Below are positions 26,727-35,958 of a stretch of DNA of 64,000 bases, piece by piece; the first letter of the stretch is position 1; each line of letters starts with the position of its first letter. Under the pieces are notes generated by a model, which ran no database searches, was not told the origin of the DNA, and worked only from the letters and a program-made list of their open reading frames with translations. The DNA comes from Thermoplasmatales archaeon (lineage in GTDB: Archaea > Thermoplasmatota > Thermoplasmata > Methanomassiliicoccales > Methanomethylophilaceae), in assembly GCA_012515075.1 (NCBI GenBank), contig JAAYZC010000013.1, positions 1-64,000 of the forward strand. Direction: 5' to 3'. A program made the translations under genes and the position numbers.

Positions 26727-28167
26727 CCACGCCCATGGGCGTCAGCTTGGCGACCCTGGCGGTGAGGCCCGAGTCGCATACCACCGATATGACCTCGTCC
26801 ACGTCCTTGTAAGCCTGCGGGGCTTCTTCCAGAAGGCCCTCTTCGGACCCGTTCCTCAGGTATATGTCGAGGTCGGACATGCCCGCCCTGATGTCTCCGG
26901 CGCGGAGGCTCTCGGTTGCCGCCTTGCGGGACATCTTCCTCCCCGCACCGTGGCAGGTGGACCCGAAGGTCTCCTCCATGGCCCCCTGCAGCCCCACCAG
27001 CACGTACGTCCCCACGCTCATGTCCCCGGGTATGATCACGGGCTGGCCCACGTCCCTGTACATCATCGGGACCTCGGGACGGCCGGCGCAGAAAGCGCGG
27101 GTGGACCCCTTCCTGTGCACCAGGACGTCCTCCTTGTGCCCCTCCACTTCGTGGCGCTCCTTCTTGGCGATGTTGTGAGCAACGTCGTAGACCACGTCCA
27201 TGCCCATGTCCTCGGCGGATCCGCCCAGGATCCTCTCGAAGGACTCCCTGACCCAATGCGTTATCATCTGGCGGTTGGCCCAGGCGTAGTTGGCGCCGCA
27301 GCACATGGCGGCGTAGTAGTCGTCCCCCAGACCGGTGTTCAACGGGGCGCAGGCCAGCTGCCTGTCCGGAAGGTCCACGCGGTTGTCCTTGACATAGCGT
27401 TCCATCTGCTGGAGGTAATCGGTGGCGATCTGGTGACCGCACCCCCTGGATCCGCAGTGGACGGTGACGGTGACGTCGCCCTCCTCCAGTCCGAATACCT
27501 TCGCGACCCTCTCATCGAATACCTTCCCGACCACGTCGACCTCTAGGAAGTGGTTGCCGGACCCCAGTGAACCCAGCTGGGGCAAGCCCCTCTTCCTGGC
27601 CTTGTCGCTGACCTTGGTGGTGTCGGCGTCGGTCATGTGGCCCTTCTCCTCGGTGACCTCCAGGTCGCGCTCCCAGCCGTATCCGTTCTCGACGGCCCAC
27701 TCGGAACCGTTGGACAGTATCTCCTCCAGCTCCCTGTTGCCCACCTTGGTCAGGCCCTTGGATCCGAGGCCGGAGGGCACGTTCTTGTAGAGCTCGTCAA
27801 CGAGGACGCCGATGCTCCCCTTTATGTCCTCCGCCTTGAGACCGGTCCTTATGAGGCGGACCCCGCAGTTTATATCGAAGCCTATGCCCCCCGGGGATAT
27901 CGACCCCTCGTTGGAATCGACGGCGGCCACACCTCCGATGGGGAACCCGTAGCCCCAGTGTATGTCGGGCATGGCCATCGAGCTGCCGACTATCCCCGGC
28001 AGGCAGGCGACGTTGGCCGCCTGCTGGGGGGCGTTGTCGCCGCATATCTGCGGTATCATGGACTCTTTGGCGAATATGACGGCGTTGGTCCTCATGCCGG
28101 ATTCCGGGTCCCGGGGGATCTCCCACCTGTGGTCGTCTATCCTCTCGAGTCTTCCTTTCCATGCCAT
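26716..28167 (-). CDS. rtcB: RNA-splicing ligase RtcB
   Basis: A 483-residue RtcB ligase, which joins tRNA exon halves left by the archaeal splicing endonuclease, using GTP and Mn2+. Clear family blocks are DINCGVRLIRT near residue 100, HCGSRGCGHQ near 240, CGANYAWANRQ near 285, YDVAHNIAKKE near 320, and STCHGAGRKMSR near 400, which contains the histidine that takes GMP. Length is normal with no intein. A tRNA-His gene lies immediately upstream on the same strand. Confidence 0.96.
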   Translation of the reverse strand: MAWKGRLERIDDHRWEIPRDPESGMRTNAVIFAKESMIPQICGDNAPQQAANVACLPGIVGSSMAMPDIHWGYGFPIGGVAAVDSNEGSISPGGIGFDINCGVRLIRTGLKAEDIKGSIGVLVDELYKNVPSGLGSKGLTKVGNRELEEILSNGSEWAVENGYGWERDLEVTEEKGHMTDADTTKVSDKARKRGLPQLGSLGSGNHFLEVDVVGKVFDERVAKVFGLEEGDVTVTVHCGSRGCGHQIATDYLQQMERYVKDNRVDLPDRQLACAPLNTGLGDDYYAAMCCGANYAWANRQMITHWVRESFERILGGSAEDMGMDVVYDVAHNIAKKERHEVEGHKEDVLVHRKGSTRAFCAGRPEVPMMYRDVGQPVIIPGDMSVGTYVLVGLQGAMEETFGSTCHGAGRKMSRKAATESLRAGDIRAGMSDLDIYLRNGSEEGLLEEAPQAYKDVDEVISVVCDSGLTARVAKLTPMGVVKG

Positions 28168-28205
28168 GACATCACCTAGCGCGCGCAGAGTATTTCAGAA
28201 GTAGG

Positions 28206-28280
28206 GGCCGGGACCGAGATTTGAACCCGAGTCAAGGGATCCACAGTCCCCTAGGATAACCAAGCTACCCTATCCCGGCC
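28206..28280 (-). tRNA. tRNA-His (GUG), with encoded G-1
   Basis: A full cloverleaf on the minus strand. Acceptor stem GCCGGGA/TCCCGGC is followed by discriminator C73, and the base before the stem is G, so the extra G-1 that marks tRNA-His is encoded. The anticodon loop is CTGTGGA with anticodon GTG; the T loop is TTCAAAT. The 3' CCA is not encoded (the bases after C73 are CCT). An A/T-rich box (TTTATTTATG, near 28305-28320) lies upstream as probable promoter. Confidence 0.95.
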
Positions 28281-28470
28281 ATACAATAGGGGTGCCCATC
28301 ACGTCGACATAAATAAACGTTTTCCAGGTCCGGGTCGCGGTCTCCGCCCCCGGCGGCCCTTCGCCGGCCCGGAACGCCCCGTGTCCCGCGGAAATTATGC
28401 GGAGTGTTTGGGCATAGTACAAATATGGAGCGGTGATAGGCGGTCAGGGAAGCCGTCCCGGTGATAGAAG

Positions 28471-29343
28471 ATGAATCAGAGATACGGTCTGAACAAGGAG
28501 CTGGCCCAGATGCTCAAGGGCGGGGTCATCATGGATGTAACGACGCCGGAGCAGGCGAGAGTCGCGGAGAGCGCCGGAGCGTGCGCCGTGATGGCACTGG
28601 AGAGGATCCCGGCGGACATACGCGCCGCCGGCGGTGTGTCCAGGATGAGCGACCCCAAGATGATAAGGGGCATACAGGAGGCCGTCTCCATACCCGTGAT
28701 GGCGAAGGTCCGCATCGGGCACTTCGTGGAGGCGCAGATACTTCAGGCTCTGGAGATCGATTTCATAGACGAGAGCGAGGTCCTCTCGCCCGCGGACGAT
28801 GTCCACCACATAGACAAGACGGCCTTCGACGTGCCCTTCGTGTGCGGTGCCAGGGATCTCGGCGAGGCCCTGAGGCGCATAGCCGAGGGGGCTTCGATGA
28901 TAAGGACCAAGGGGGAGCCCGGCACGGGGGACGTTGTGCAGGCCGTCAGGCACATGCGTGCCGTCCGGTCCGAGATGCGCAGGGTCGCCTCGCTGGAGGA
29001 ATGCGAGCTTTTCGAGGCCGCCAAGCAGCTCCAGGTACCATTGGACCTCCTCTCCTACGTGCACGAGAACGGCAGGCTGCCCGTGGTCAATTTCGCGGCG
29101 GGAGGCGTGGCCACCCCCGCGGACGCCGCCCTGATGATGCAGCTCGGCGCGGAAGGCGTGTTCGTGGGCTCCGGCATATTCAAGTCGGGCAACCCGGAGA
29201 GGAGAGCCGCCGCGATAGTCAGGGCGGTGACCAACTACCGCGACGCCAAGGTGCTGGCGGAACTATCCGAGGACCTCGGTCCGGCCATGGTGGGCATAAA
29301 CGAGGAGGAGATACGCACGCTCATGTCGGAGCGCGGTCAGTGA
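28471..29343 (+). CDS. pdxS: Pyridoxal 5'-phosphate synthase subunit PdxS
   Basis: A 290-residue (beta-alpha)8 subunit of PLP synthase. Family marks are [30 protein letters not shown] with the lysine that binds the ribose substrate, and [17 protein letters not shown]. It makes PLP from ribose 5-phosphate, glyceraldehyde 3-phosphate and ammonia delivered by PdxT, whose gene overlaps its stop by 1 base. Promoter-like A/T bases (TACAAATATGG) lie near 28417. Confidence 0.97.
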   Translation: MNQRYGLNKELAQMLKGGVIMDVTTPEQARVAESAGACAVMALERIPADIRAAGGVSRMSDPKMIRGIQEAVSIPVMAKVRIGHFVEAQILQALEIDFIDESEVLSPADDVHHIDKTAFDVPFVCGARDLGEALRRIAEGASMIRTKGEPGTGDVVQAVRHMRAVRSEMRRVASLEECELFEAAKQLQVPLDLLSYVHENGRLPVVNFAAGGVATPADAALMMQLGAEGVFVGSGIFKSGNPERRAAAIVRAVTNYRDAKVLAELSEDLGPAMVGINEEEIRTLMSERGQ

Positions 29344-30020
29344 TGATCGGGATCCTGGCGGTCCAAGGGGCCTTCGCTGAGCACGGGAGCATGCTGGACA
29401 GTCTGGGTGTGGACAGCTTCGAGATACGTGCGGCCCGTGACCTCGGGGAGAGAATGGACGGCATGATAATCCCGGGAGGCGAGAGCACCGTCATGGGGAA
29501 GATACTGGACGACCAGGGGATGACGGGGACGATCAGGGAGATGATAGGCGGGGGCCTCCCGGTCTTCGGCACCTGCGCCGGGCTCATTCTCCTCTCGGAG
29601 AGCGTTCAGGGGGGCCGCCCCTGCATCGGCACCATGCCCATACAGGCGGTCCGCAACGCCTACGGCAGGCAGCTCGGGAGCTTCTCGGCCCAGTCACACT
29701 TCGGGGGGCAGGGGCCGATACCGATGGAGTTCATCAGGGCCCCTGCCATATCCAGGACCGCGCCGGAGGTGGAGGTGCTGGCCGAGGTCGGAGGAAGGCC
29801 TGTGGCTGCCAGGTACGGCAGGCAGATGGTCACGGCGTTCCACCCCGAGCTAACCGACGACACCTCCGTGCACCGTTTCTTCCTCGAATCGGTGGTCGGC
29901 GGGGTCCCCGGTGCACACCAGCCGACGGTGTGTGAACGATGCCGAACACTTTCTCCTCTTTCGGACATCCTCCGCACGTGCCCGTCCGTTGCCGAGCATA
30001 AGGGTTATTACCCCCGATAA
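29343..30020 (+). CDS. pdxT: Pyridoxal 5'-phosphate synthase glutaminase PdxT
   Basis: A 225-residue class I glutaminase that supplies ammonia to PdxS. The catalytic cysteine lies in GTCAGLILL (about residue 80), and the His-Glu pair in TAFHPELTDD (about residues 166-170); IIPGGESTVM is the oxyanion/substrate loop. About 25 residues beyond the usual C-terminus include two Cys (CERCR) and may be read-through of a degraded end. The start overlaps the pdxS stop at 29343. Confidence 0.95.
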   Translation: MIGILAVQGAFAEHGSMLDSLGVDSFEIRAARDLGERMDGMIIPGGESTVMGKILDDQGMTGTIREMIGGGLPVFGTCAGLILLSESVQGGRPCIGTMPIQAVRNAYGRQLGSFSAQSHFGGQGPIPMEFIRAPAISRTAPEVEVLAEVGGRPVAARYGRQMVTAFHPELTDDTSVHRFFLESVVGGVPGAHQPTVCERCRTLSPLSDILRTCPSVAEHKGYYPR

Positions 30021-30033
30021 TAGATAACCGGGC

Positions 30034-30951
30034 ATGACGAAGAGGAATCTGATCTCGGTCCTTGACATGAAGGACGACATGCCGGAGCTTGTGGATCTAG
30101 CTATAAAGCTGAAGGCGGAGCGCGGCAACCACGACGCCCCCCTGAAAGGCAAGACACTGGCGATGATCTTCGAGAAACCCAGCACCAGGACCAGGATATC
30201 CTTCGACGTTGCCATAACCGAACTGGGCGGCCACGCCCTCTACCTCGATTCAAGCAACATGCACATGGGCAAGCACGGGGAGACCGTGGAGGACACATCC
30301 AAGGTGATGAGCCGGTTCGTCCACGGCATAATGTACCGCGCATACGATTACAAGGTAATGGACCGTCTCGGAGAGGCGACAACGGTTCCCGTCATAAGCG
30401 GCCTGGACAACCTGGAGCACCCCTGCCAGGCCCTGGCGGACATGGTCACGATAAAGGAGAAGAAGGGCGGTTTCCGCGGCAGGAAGCTGGTCTATCTCGG
30501 GGACGGCAACAACGTCTGCAACTCCCTTCTGTACGCAAGCGCCATAATGGGCATAGACATGATCGCCTGCTGCCCCGCCACCCGCATGCCCAACGCGGAG
30601 ATAATGCTGAACGCTTCACGCATAGCGGATGCAAACGGCAGCAAGATAGTCGCCTCCCACGAGCCCGAGGTGGCATGCGCGGACGCAGATGTTCTGTACA
30701 CCGACACATGGATATCAATGGGTGACGACACATCCAAGGAGGCGGCCCTGAAGCTGTTCCAGATGTATCAGATAAACAATGGCCTCCTTTCCCTGGCCAA
30801 ACCTGACTGCATTGTGATGCACTGTCTCCCAGCTCACCGCGGCGAGGAGATAACAGCGGAGGTCATGGACGGGCCCCAGAGCGTTGTCTTCGACCAGGCG
30901 GAGAACCGCCTGCACGCCCAGAAGGCGGTGCTGTACACGCTGCTCAGATGA
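30034..30951 (+). CDS. argF: Ornithine carbamoyltransferase
   Basis: A 305-residue enzyme of arginine synthesis that joins ornithine and carbamoyl phosphate to citrulline. The carbamoyl-phosphate motif EKPSTRTRISF is near residue 48 and the ornithine-side motif HCLPAHRGEEI near residue 265. The latter, with STRTR, marks OTCase rather than aspartate carbamoyltransferase. It starts 14 bases after pdxT. Its stop overlaps the convergent RecJ-like gene by 8 bases. Confidence 0.96.
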   Translation: MTKRNLISVLDMKDDMPELVDLAIKLKAERGNHDAPLKGKTLAMIFEKPSTRTRISFDVAITELGGHALYLDSSNMHMGKHGETVEDTSKVMSRFVHGIMYRAYDYKVMDRLGEATTVPVISGLDNLEHPCQALADMVTIKEKKGGFRGRKLVYLGDGNNVCNSLLYASAIMGIDMIACCPATRMPNAEIMLNASRIADANGSKIVASHEPEVACADADVLYTDTWISMGDDTSKEAALKLFQMYQINNGLLSLAKPDCIVMHCLPAHRGEEITAEVMDGPQSVVFDQAENRLHAQKAVLYTLLR

Positions 30952-32344
30952 GCTGGGAGGATATTATGTCCTCGACGATGTCGAGGAACTCCTCCTTCCT
31001 GTCCGGAGGTATGGTGGCCCCGGCGGCCACATTGTGCCCGCCGCCGTAACCGCCCACAAGCCCCGCCGCCGTGCTCATCACGCTGGACAGGTTCAGCCCC
31101 CTCTCTATGAGCGAGCGGTCGGCCCTGACGGAGACCTTGGTGCCGTCGTCCGCGTCCGCGAAGGCCAGCATCGGGAGGTCCCTGCGAGCGGAATCCGAGT
31201 TCAGCATCATGCCGGCGACTATCCCGACCACCGTCTCCCGTATCTCGTCACCCGAGTCGAAGTACTGTATGAACCGCCTCTCCCTGATCAGGCGTCTGTC
31301 CTTCACGTAGGACAGGGCGTAGGATATGTTGCGGCGGTGCTCGGCCCTGTTGCGCTTCGCGTCCCGCAGGGCGGAAGGGTCGCCCATGCATATGCGCATC
31401 CCGGTCTCCGCGTCATCGTAGCGTCCGCAGGAGTTCAGGAGGGTGGCGAACTCCTTGGCGTCCCTGAGGCCCGAGCCCTTCCGGTGCATCGTTACGGAGT
31501 AGACCTCCCCAAAGAGGCGGCGGGCGGCCTCCGGCGTCCCCGCAAGCTCCAGCAGGGCGGATGTGGCACGCTCCCTCTCCTCATCGTCCAGATCGCACCA
31601 GGACCTCCGTCTCCCCCCGTCGCCCAAGGATATACCGAGTCCCGCCAGGAAATCAGCGCACCCGGCGCCGTTCTCGGTCAGACCCGGCAAAACCGGGTCC
31701 CCGCTGTACTGGAGGAACTGCACCAGGTTCCTGGTCTCCCTTCCGAACAGTCTCACATCCTCCTCGGAGAGGACAAGTCCCAGGCCCTCGGCCTCTGCCA
31801 GTATGACCCGGTTGTACCCCACCAGACGGGACTCGTCGGAATCCTGGAAGTCGCCGCACGCGCCCACTATCGCCAGGTAGCAGAGGTCCGCGTTGGCGGG
31901 ATCAACGGCCTTGGACACGACATACGTCATCCCGGCCCCGCAGACCTCGCGGGAGCCGTCCATGCCGTAGACGTGGGGGTTCACGTGACACACGTCCTCG
32001 AAATCGTCCAGCACTGTCTGTTTCCTCCTCCATCTGGGGTCCGGAACGTGGTGGTCGGTGACCACGATGCCCGGCCGGGAGAAATCCGACAGGTATCCGC
32101 TTCCCAGGTCGCATATCCAGACAAGGTCCTCCGGGGCTCCGTTTATCATCGAGACAGTATCCTCGGACATCTTCTTCTCGAATCTTATGCGGTACGGCTT
32201 CCCGAGTCTCGCCAGAGTCGTGGCGGCTATGGATCCGGCGGTTATGCCGTCAGCGTCTATGTGGGAAACTACGAGCACGCTCCCGGCGTCCCTTATCATC
32301 CCGGCCGCCTTGCGGGCGTCGGCCTCCATGCGTTCAATCCGCAT
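30944..32344 (-). CDS. Archaeal RecJ-like DHH-family nuclease
   Basis: About 466 residues with a DHH phosphoesterase domain: SHIDADGITAG near residue 26, DLGSGY near 80, VTDHHVPD near 95, and the C-terminal DHHA1 motif VGGYGGGHNVAAGATIP near 440. Archaeal RecJ-like proteins work on single-stranded DNA or RNA ends, often in the replisome (GAN type). ATG 32344 is chosen because the ATG at 32359 has its purine box only one base away. The start overlaps the end of the exonuclease gene, so the two nucleases are coupled. Confidence 0.87.
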   Translation of the reverse strand: MRIERMEADARKAAGMIRDAGSVLVVSHIDADGITAGSIAATTLARLGKPYRIRFEKKMSEDTVSMINGAPEDLVWICDLGSGYLSDFSRPGIVVTDHHVPDPRWRRKQTVLDDFEDVCHVNPHVYGMDGSREVCGAGMTYVVSKAVDPANADLCYLAIVGACGDFQDSDESRLVGYNRVILAEAEGLGLVLSEEDVRLFGRETRNLVQFLQYSGDPVLPGLTENGAGCADFLAGLGISLGDGGRRRSWCDLDDEERERATSALLELAGTPEAARRLFGEVYSVTMHRKGSGLRDAKEFATLLNSCGRYDDAETGMRICMGDPSALRDAKRNRAEHRRNISYALSYVKDRRLIRERRFIQYFDSGDEIRETVVGIVAGMMLNSDSARRDLPMLAFADADDGTKVSVRADRSLIERGLNLSSVMSTAAGLVGGYGGGHNVAAGATIPPDRKEEFLDIVEDIISSQLI

Positions 32345-33101
32345 AGCAGAACCCCGCATGCTCCCTTACCAGCTTATCGTACACGGTATCGGCTATCGGA
32401 CGCAGGTCCAGGGTGTCGGCGCGGTTGTACTCGAGCAGCGTCTCCAAGGCTCCCCGGTCCCCGCTACGCTCCCACCTTCTCCAGAGACGCACCGCCTCCA
32501 TCCCGTCAACCTCCTCTATCCCCTCCGGTCTGGTTATGCCCATCTGCCTCTCGATGGTCTTGAGGCCTCCGCGATAACCAACCTTCCTGCAGGCGAAACG
32601 GAGGTCGTAATGAGGGAGGCCCAGGTCCGCGTCGGGGAAGCTGTTCCTCAGAACCGGCACGTCGAAGCAGCTCCCGTTGAAGGTCACGAGGAGCTGCGCC
32701 CCGCGAAGCGCCGAGGACAGGGAGTCCGAGTCCAGGTCCCTGCCGTTCACCAGGGTCGCGGTGCCACCGGGGCCTTGAACGGTGACCACGGTCACCAGAG
32801 AGTCCCGGGCGAGACCGTCCGTCTCTATGTCCAGGAAGGCGGCCCTGTCCGCGAAGCGGCCGTAAAGCCTCCACTGCTCCCCCCGGGGGAGCATCCCGCC
32901 GAGGGACCTGCCGTCCCCCTCCGAAAGGAACACGGAAGCCGTCTCCAGGACGGAATCGCATACGGACTTGGATCCGCATGGGATCCCCGGGACCCGTTCG
33001 GAGGACAGGAAATCACTCCAGCTCATGATGCCGGCATCCCATATCCCCTTTTCCTTCCTGGGTCCGACGGACGGTATGATCCGGAACGTCCTCTCTATCA
33101 T
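32334..33101 (-). CDS. RNase H-fold 3'-5' exonuclease (YprB-like)
   Basis: A 255-residue protein of the DEDD exonuclease superfamily. The acidic motif FLDIETDG is near residue 90, then VTFNGSCFDVPVL near 150, YDLRFACRKVG near 175, and the closing YNRADTLDL near 235, matching the YprB/RNase H-like group. It should remove nucleotides from 3' ends of DNA or RNA. The start ATG is the one before IERTFRIIP; the open frame upstream is antisense to the phosphoesterase gene. Confidence 0.82.
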   Translation of the reverse strand: MIERTFRIIPSVGPRKEKGIWDAGIMSWSDFLSSERVPGIPCGSKSVCDSVLETASVFLSEGDGRSLGGMLPRGEQWRLYGRFADRAAFLDIETDGLARDSLVTVVTVQGPGGTATLVNGRDLDSDSLSSALRGAQLLVTFNGSCFDVPVLRNSFPDADLGLPHYDLRFACRKVGYRGGLKTIERQMGITRPEGIEEVDGMEAVRLWRRWERSGDRGALETLLEYNRADTLDLRPIADTVYDKLVREHAGFCYAD

Positions 33102-33176
33102 GCGACCCCCATCATCGAGCCGTAGAAAAACCTTGTCGGATGAACAATTTTTACCGATGAACGTTGTTGACGGTGC

Positions 33177-33899
33177 ATGGATTCCATCGAGATCTCCGAG
33201 GGCGTGAGGATCACCAACGACAGGTGCCTGCTCCTGGACGGGGGCTCGGTGGCCGTTCTTGGCGATCTTCATCTGGGGTACGAGAAGGCCATGGAGGAGG
33301 AGGGGCTCTACCTTCCCAGGATAAACACGGGATCCATAAGGGACGCCCTCAACAGGATACTGTCCAAGTACGAACCCTCGACCGTGGTCCTGCTGGGTGA
33401 CATCAAGCACGACTTCAGGCGGTCCAAGTTCGAGGCCAGGAACGAGGTCAGGACGGTCATCGGCCTGCTGGACGATGCGGCGGAGGTCGTTGTGATAAAG
33501 GGGAACCATGACAACTTCCTCCAGAACACGATCTCCGACATGGGCCTTCTGGCAGTCGACCACGCGGACCTGTGCGGCCACAGGCTGGAGCACGGGCACG
33601 TGGACAGCGGCGTCCGGCCGGTCATAATAGGCCACGAGCACCCCTCGGTCAGGATACCCGGGGCGATGAGCGGAGGCATGAAGCTGCAGTGCTTCGTCCA
33701 CGCGAAGGCCGACGGTGTCACGGTCCTGCCTCCCTTCAGCCCGTTCTCCTCGGGCAACGACCTTTCATGCGGATCCGATTCGGTCATGGCGCCCGCCCTG
33801 CGTTGCTCCAACCACGGCGATGCGGACATATACGGGGTGACCGAGCTCGGGCTCCTGCCGTTGGGGAAACTCAGGGATCTGATGGACATCCGCATATGA
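33177..33899 (+). CDS. Calcineurin-like metallophosphoesterase
   Basis: A 240-residue protein with the metal-binding motifs of this superfamily in order: GDLHLGYE (about residue 24), LLGDIKHDF (about 73), KGNHDNFL (about 107) and IGHEHPSV (about 153). It is the archaeal single-domain group annotated as SbcD-like or ICC-like phosphoesterases; substrate not known. Divergent from the exonuclease and transcribed alone. Confidence 0.85.
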   Translation: MDSIEISEGVRITNDRCLLLDGGSVAVLGDLHLGYEKAMEEEGLYLPRINTGSIRDALNRILSKYEPSTVVLLGDIKHDFRRSKFEARNEVRTVIGLLDDAAEVVVIKGNHDNFLQNTISDMGLLAVDHADLCGHRLEHGHVDSGVRPVIIGHEHPSVRIPGAMSGGMKLQCFVHAKADGVTVLPPFSPFSSGNDLSCGSDSVMAPALRCSNHGDADIYGVTELGLLPLGKLRDLMDIRI

Positions 33900-33948
33900 T
33901 TTCGGGGCATCCCGCCCCATGACAGAGGCAGGAGGCGCGGACGTGCAG

Positions 33949-33984
33949 GTTAAATAAAATGAGTTCATTCTCGCTTACAAGGAG
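33949..33984 (+). promoter_or_regulatory. Promoter and ribosome-binding site of mtbA
   Basis: An A/T box (TTAAATAAAAT, from 33950) lies about 33 bases before a GGAG ribosome-binding site (33981-33984), which is 8 bases from the mtbA ATG. This would give a very short leader for a gene expected to be strongly expressed. Confidence 0.5.
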
Positions 33985-33992
33985 AATTTATA

Positions 33993-35021
33993 ATGTCAAT
34001 GACTCCCAGAGAAAGAGTACTTGCAGCGATGAAACAGGAATCCCTCGACAGGCCCCCTGTCGCCATATTCACCCAGTCTGCCACCATCGGGCAGATGGAG
34101 AAGGTCGGCGCGGCATGGCCCGAGGCCCACAAGGATGCCAACCTCATGGCGAAGCTCGGTGCCGCACAGGCGGATGTCTTCGGCTTCGAGTGCGTTAGGG
34201 CCCCCTTCTGCCTGACGGCGGAGGCCGAGAGGCTCGGATGCACCGTCCAGGTCACCAAGAAGGATGCGTCCCCCATGCTCAAGGAGCACCCCCACAAGTT
34301 CGATCCCATGACGGGAGAGTACGACGAGCCCAACCTCATGGACCCCGCCGAGTTCGTCGCAGGCGGAAGGCCCGCCGAGGCCATAAAGGCCATGGAAATC
34401 CTCAAGAAGTCCCACGGCGAGAACTACTGCCTGGTCGCAGGCAACACCGGACCCTTCACCCTCACCGGTCACCTGGTCAACACCGAGAACATGGTCTTCG
34501 GTATGATGATGGCCCCCGAGGAGGTCTCCAAGTGGGTAGATGCCGTGTCCCCGATATGCAAGGCATACACCCAGGCCCTCTCCGATGCAGGCGCAGATGT
34601 AATCCAGATGTCCGAGCCTTCCGCATCCACCGATATGATCGCACCCGACATGTTCCAGGACGCTGCAGGCAAGTACATCTCCGATGTTCTCGCCTCTGTA
34701 AAGGACGCCTTCTCGGTTCTCCACATCTGCGGCGACACGGCCCCCATAATACCCAAGATGATCGGCACCGGAGTCACCGGTCTCTCCATCGAGGAGAAGG
34801 TCAACCCCGACAAGGCCGTGGACATAGTCGCCGGCAAGGCCGTCCTTGTCGGTAACGTCGGATCCGTCAGACCTCTCTTCCAGGGAACCCCCGAGGAGGT
34901 CGCGGCGGCGGCCAAGCACTGTGTCGAGGCAGGATTTAACGTCATATCCTCCGGATGCGGCATAGCGGTCTCCACGCCCGACGCCAACATGGAAGCCCTC
35001 GTCAAGGCCGTCAAAGGCTGA
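33993..35021 (+). CDS. mtbA: Methylcobamide:CoM methyltransferase, MtbA type
   Basis: A 342-residue zinc enzyme of the uroporphyrinogen decarboxylase-like MtaA/MtbA family. It moves the methyl group from the corrinoid protein to coenzyme M, feeding Mcr. The zinc ligands appear as HICGD (about residue 242-244) and the cysteine in SSGCGIAV near 320. The N-terminus MTPRERVLAAMKQE is typical. Specificity for methylamines (MtbA) rather than methanol (MtaA) is inferred from the neighbouring MtmC-type gene and the monomethylamine genes elsewhere in the window. Codon use is strongly biased, as in the mcr genes, which suggests high expression. Confidence 0.87.
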   Translation: MSMTPRERVLAAMKQESLDRPPVAIFTQSATIGQMEKVGAAWPEAHKDANLMAKLGAAQADVFGFECVRAPFCLTAEAERLGCTVQVTKKDASPMLKEHPHKFDPMTGEYDEPNLMDPAEFVAGGRPAEAIKAMEILKKSHGENYCLVAGNTGPFTLTGHLVNTENMVFGMMMAPEEVSKWVDAVSPICKAYTQALSDAGADVIQMSEPSASTDMIAPDMFQDAAGKYISDVLASVKDAFSVLHICGDTAPIIPKMIGTGVTGLSIEEKVNPDKAVDIVAGKAVLVGNVGSVRPLFQGTPEEVAAAAKHCVEAGFNVISSGCGIAVSTPDANMEALVKAVKG

Positions 35022-35087
35022 AGGTCGGCAGACCCGCGGGGACATCCAGAAACCATTTAAAACCAAATCCTTTCCTTTTTCTGCATA

Positions 35088-35096
35088 TCTTTATAC
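35088..35096 (+). promoter_or_regulatory. TATA box of the DUF169 gene
   Basis: TCTTTATAC lies about 27 bases before the ATG at 35123, so the transcript probably begins at or very near the start codon (leaderless). The preceding pyrimidine-rich stretch after mtbA (35060-35080) may end the mtbA transcript. Confidence 0.5.
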
Positions 35097-35122
35097 GGCC
35101 AGGGTGCTTTTTCCCGCCTTGT

Positions 35123-35833
35123 ATGACATCCAAACTGGAATCCAACGCCCGGTACGCAGAGGAACTCAAGAGGATACTGGGACTGAGGCGCGAGCCCGTG
35201 GCCGTCAAGCTTGTACGCGAGGAGGAGGACTACCCGGAGGGCTACGTGGTCCCCGAAGGACAGCTCAGCCACTGCCAGGCGGTGTCGCGGGCTTCCAAGG
35301 GCGAATGCCTGAAGGTACCGTTCGAATCCCACAACTGCCACGTCGGGTCGGCGGTCCTGGGGATGGTACAGGCACCGGAGAAGATAATCTCGGGAGAGTT
35401 CCACGCATCCATCGGGATACATGACGGTCCCGAGGCGGCGGCCAGGATGATAGCGGACCGCCTGGTCATACCTTACAAGACCAAAGGCGAGATAATCTGT
35501 CCGCTGGCTAAGGTATCCTTCGATCCGGATGTGGTGGTTTTCGAGGACATGCCCGAGAGGATATACTGGTTCGTCGCCCTCATGACAGCCGAGAAAGGCA
35601 ACAGGGCAGAGTTCAGCACCGCACCTTTCCAGTGCGTCTGCGAGGATTCGACGACCATACCCATAATGACGGGCCGCCCCAACATTTCCCTGGGATGTTA
35701 CGGGTGCAGGAAGAGGACGGACATGAGGCCCGACGAGATGGCGATCGGAGTCCCCTATGATATGATCCCGGGGTTCGTCGAGCGTTTGGCGAAGTACGAG
35801 GAAGGGGTCTTCAAGAAGGCCAAGAGGGACTGA
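35123..35833 (+). CDS. DUF169 family protein
   Basis: A 236-residue protein of the DUF169 family, common in methanogens and anaerobes and of unknown function. Conserved elements seen are LRREPVAVKLVREEEDYP, CQAVSRASKGE, GCYGCRKRTDMRPDEMAIGVPY, with eight cysteines in all, some of which could bind metal. It has its own promoter but lies between mtbA and a corrinoid-protein gene, so a link to methyl transfer is possible. That link is inference from position only. Confidence 0.82.
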   Translation: MTSKLESNARYAEELKRILGLRREPVAVKLVREEEDYPEGYVVPEGQLSHCQAVSRASKGECLKVPFESHNCHVGSAVLGMVQAPEKIISGEFHASIGIHDGPEAAARMIADRLVIPYKTKGEIICPLAKVSFDPDVVVFEDMPERIYWFVALMTAEKGNRAEFSTAPFQCVCEDSTTIPIMTGRPNISLGCYGCRKRTDMRPDEMAIGVPYDMIPGFVERLAKYEEGVFKKAKRD

Positions 35834-35893
35834 AATCCCCGTGTTTCCTTTCAGGGGCGGTAGGCCCCGTCTCCTGTCTCACAGGGTTAACGG

Positions 35894-35903
35894 GATTATA
35901 TAC
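35894..35903 (+). promoter_or_regulatory. TATA box of the second corrinoid-protein gene
   Basis: GATTATATAC is followed about 25 bases later by GGAGGTG, so the transcript begins just before a possible GTG start at 35929 or gives a 35-base leader to ATG 35959. A small stem GGGGC-GGTA-GGCCCC near 35854-35868 may end the DUF169 transcript. Confidence 0.5.
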
Positions 35904-35958
35904 TGTGCAGGATGTTACTTAACCGGAGGTGTCGAGTATTAGGGAGAAAGGCTTCATA

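Noticed and set aside
30884..32563. 559-codon open frame antisense to the RecJ-like gene
   Set aside because: The RecJ-like protein has complete DHH and DHHA1 motifs on the minus strand; this frame is a composition shadow.
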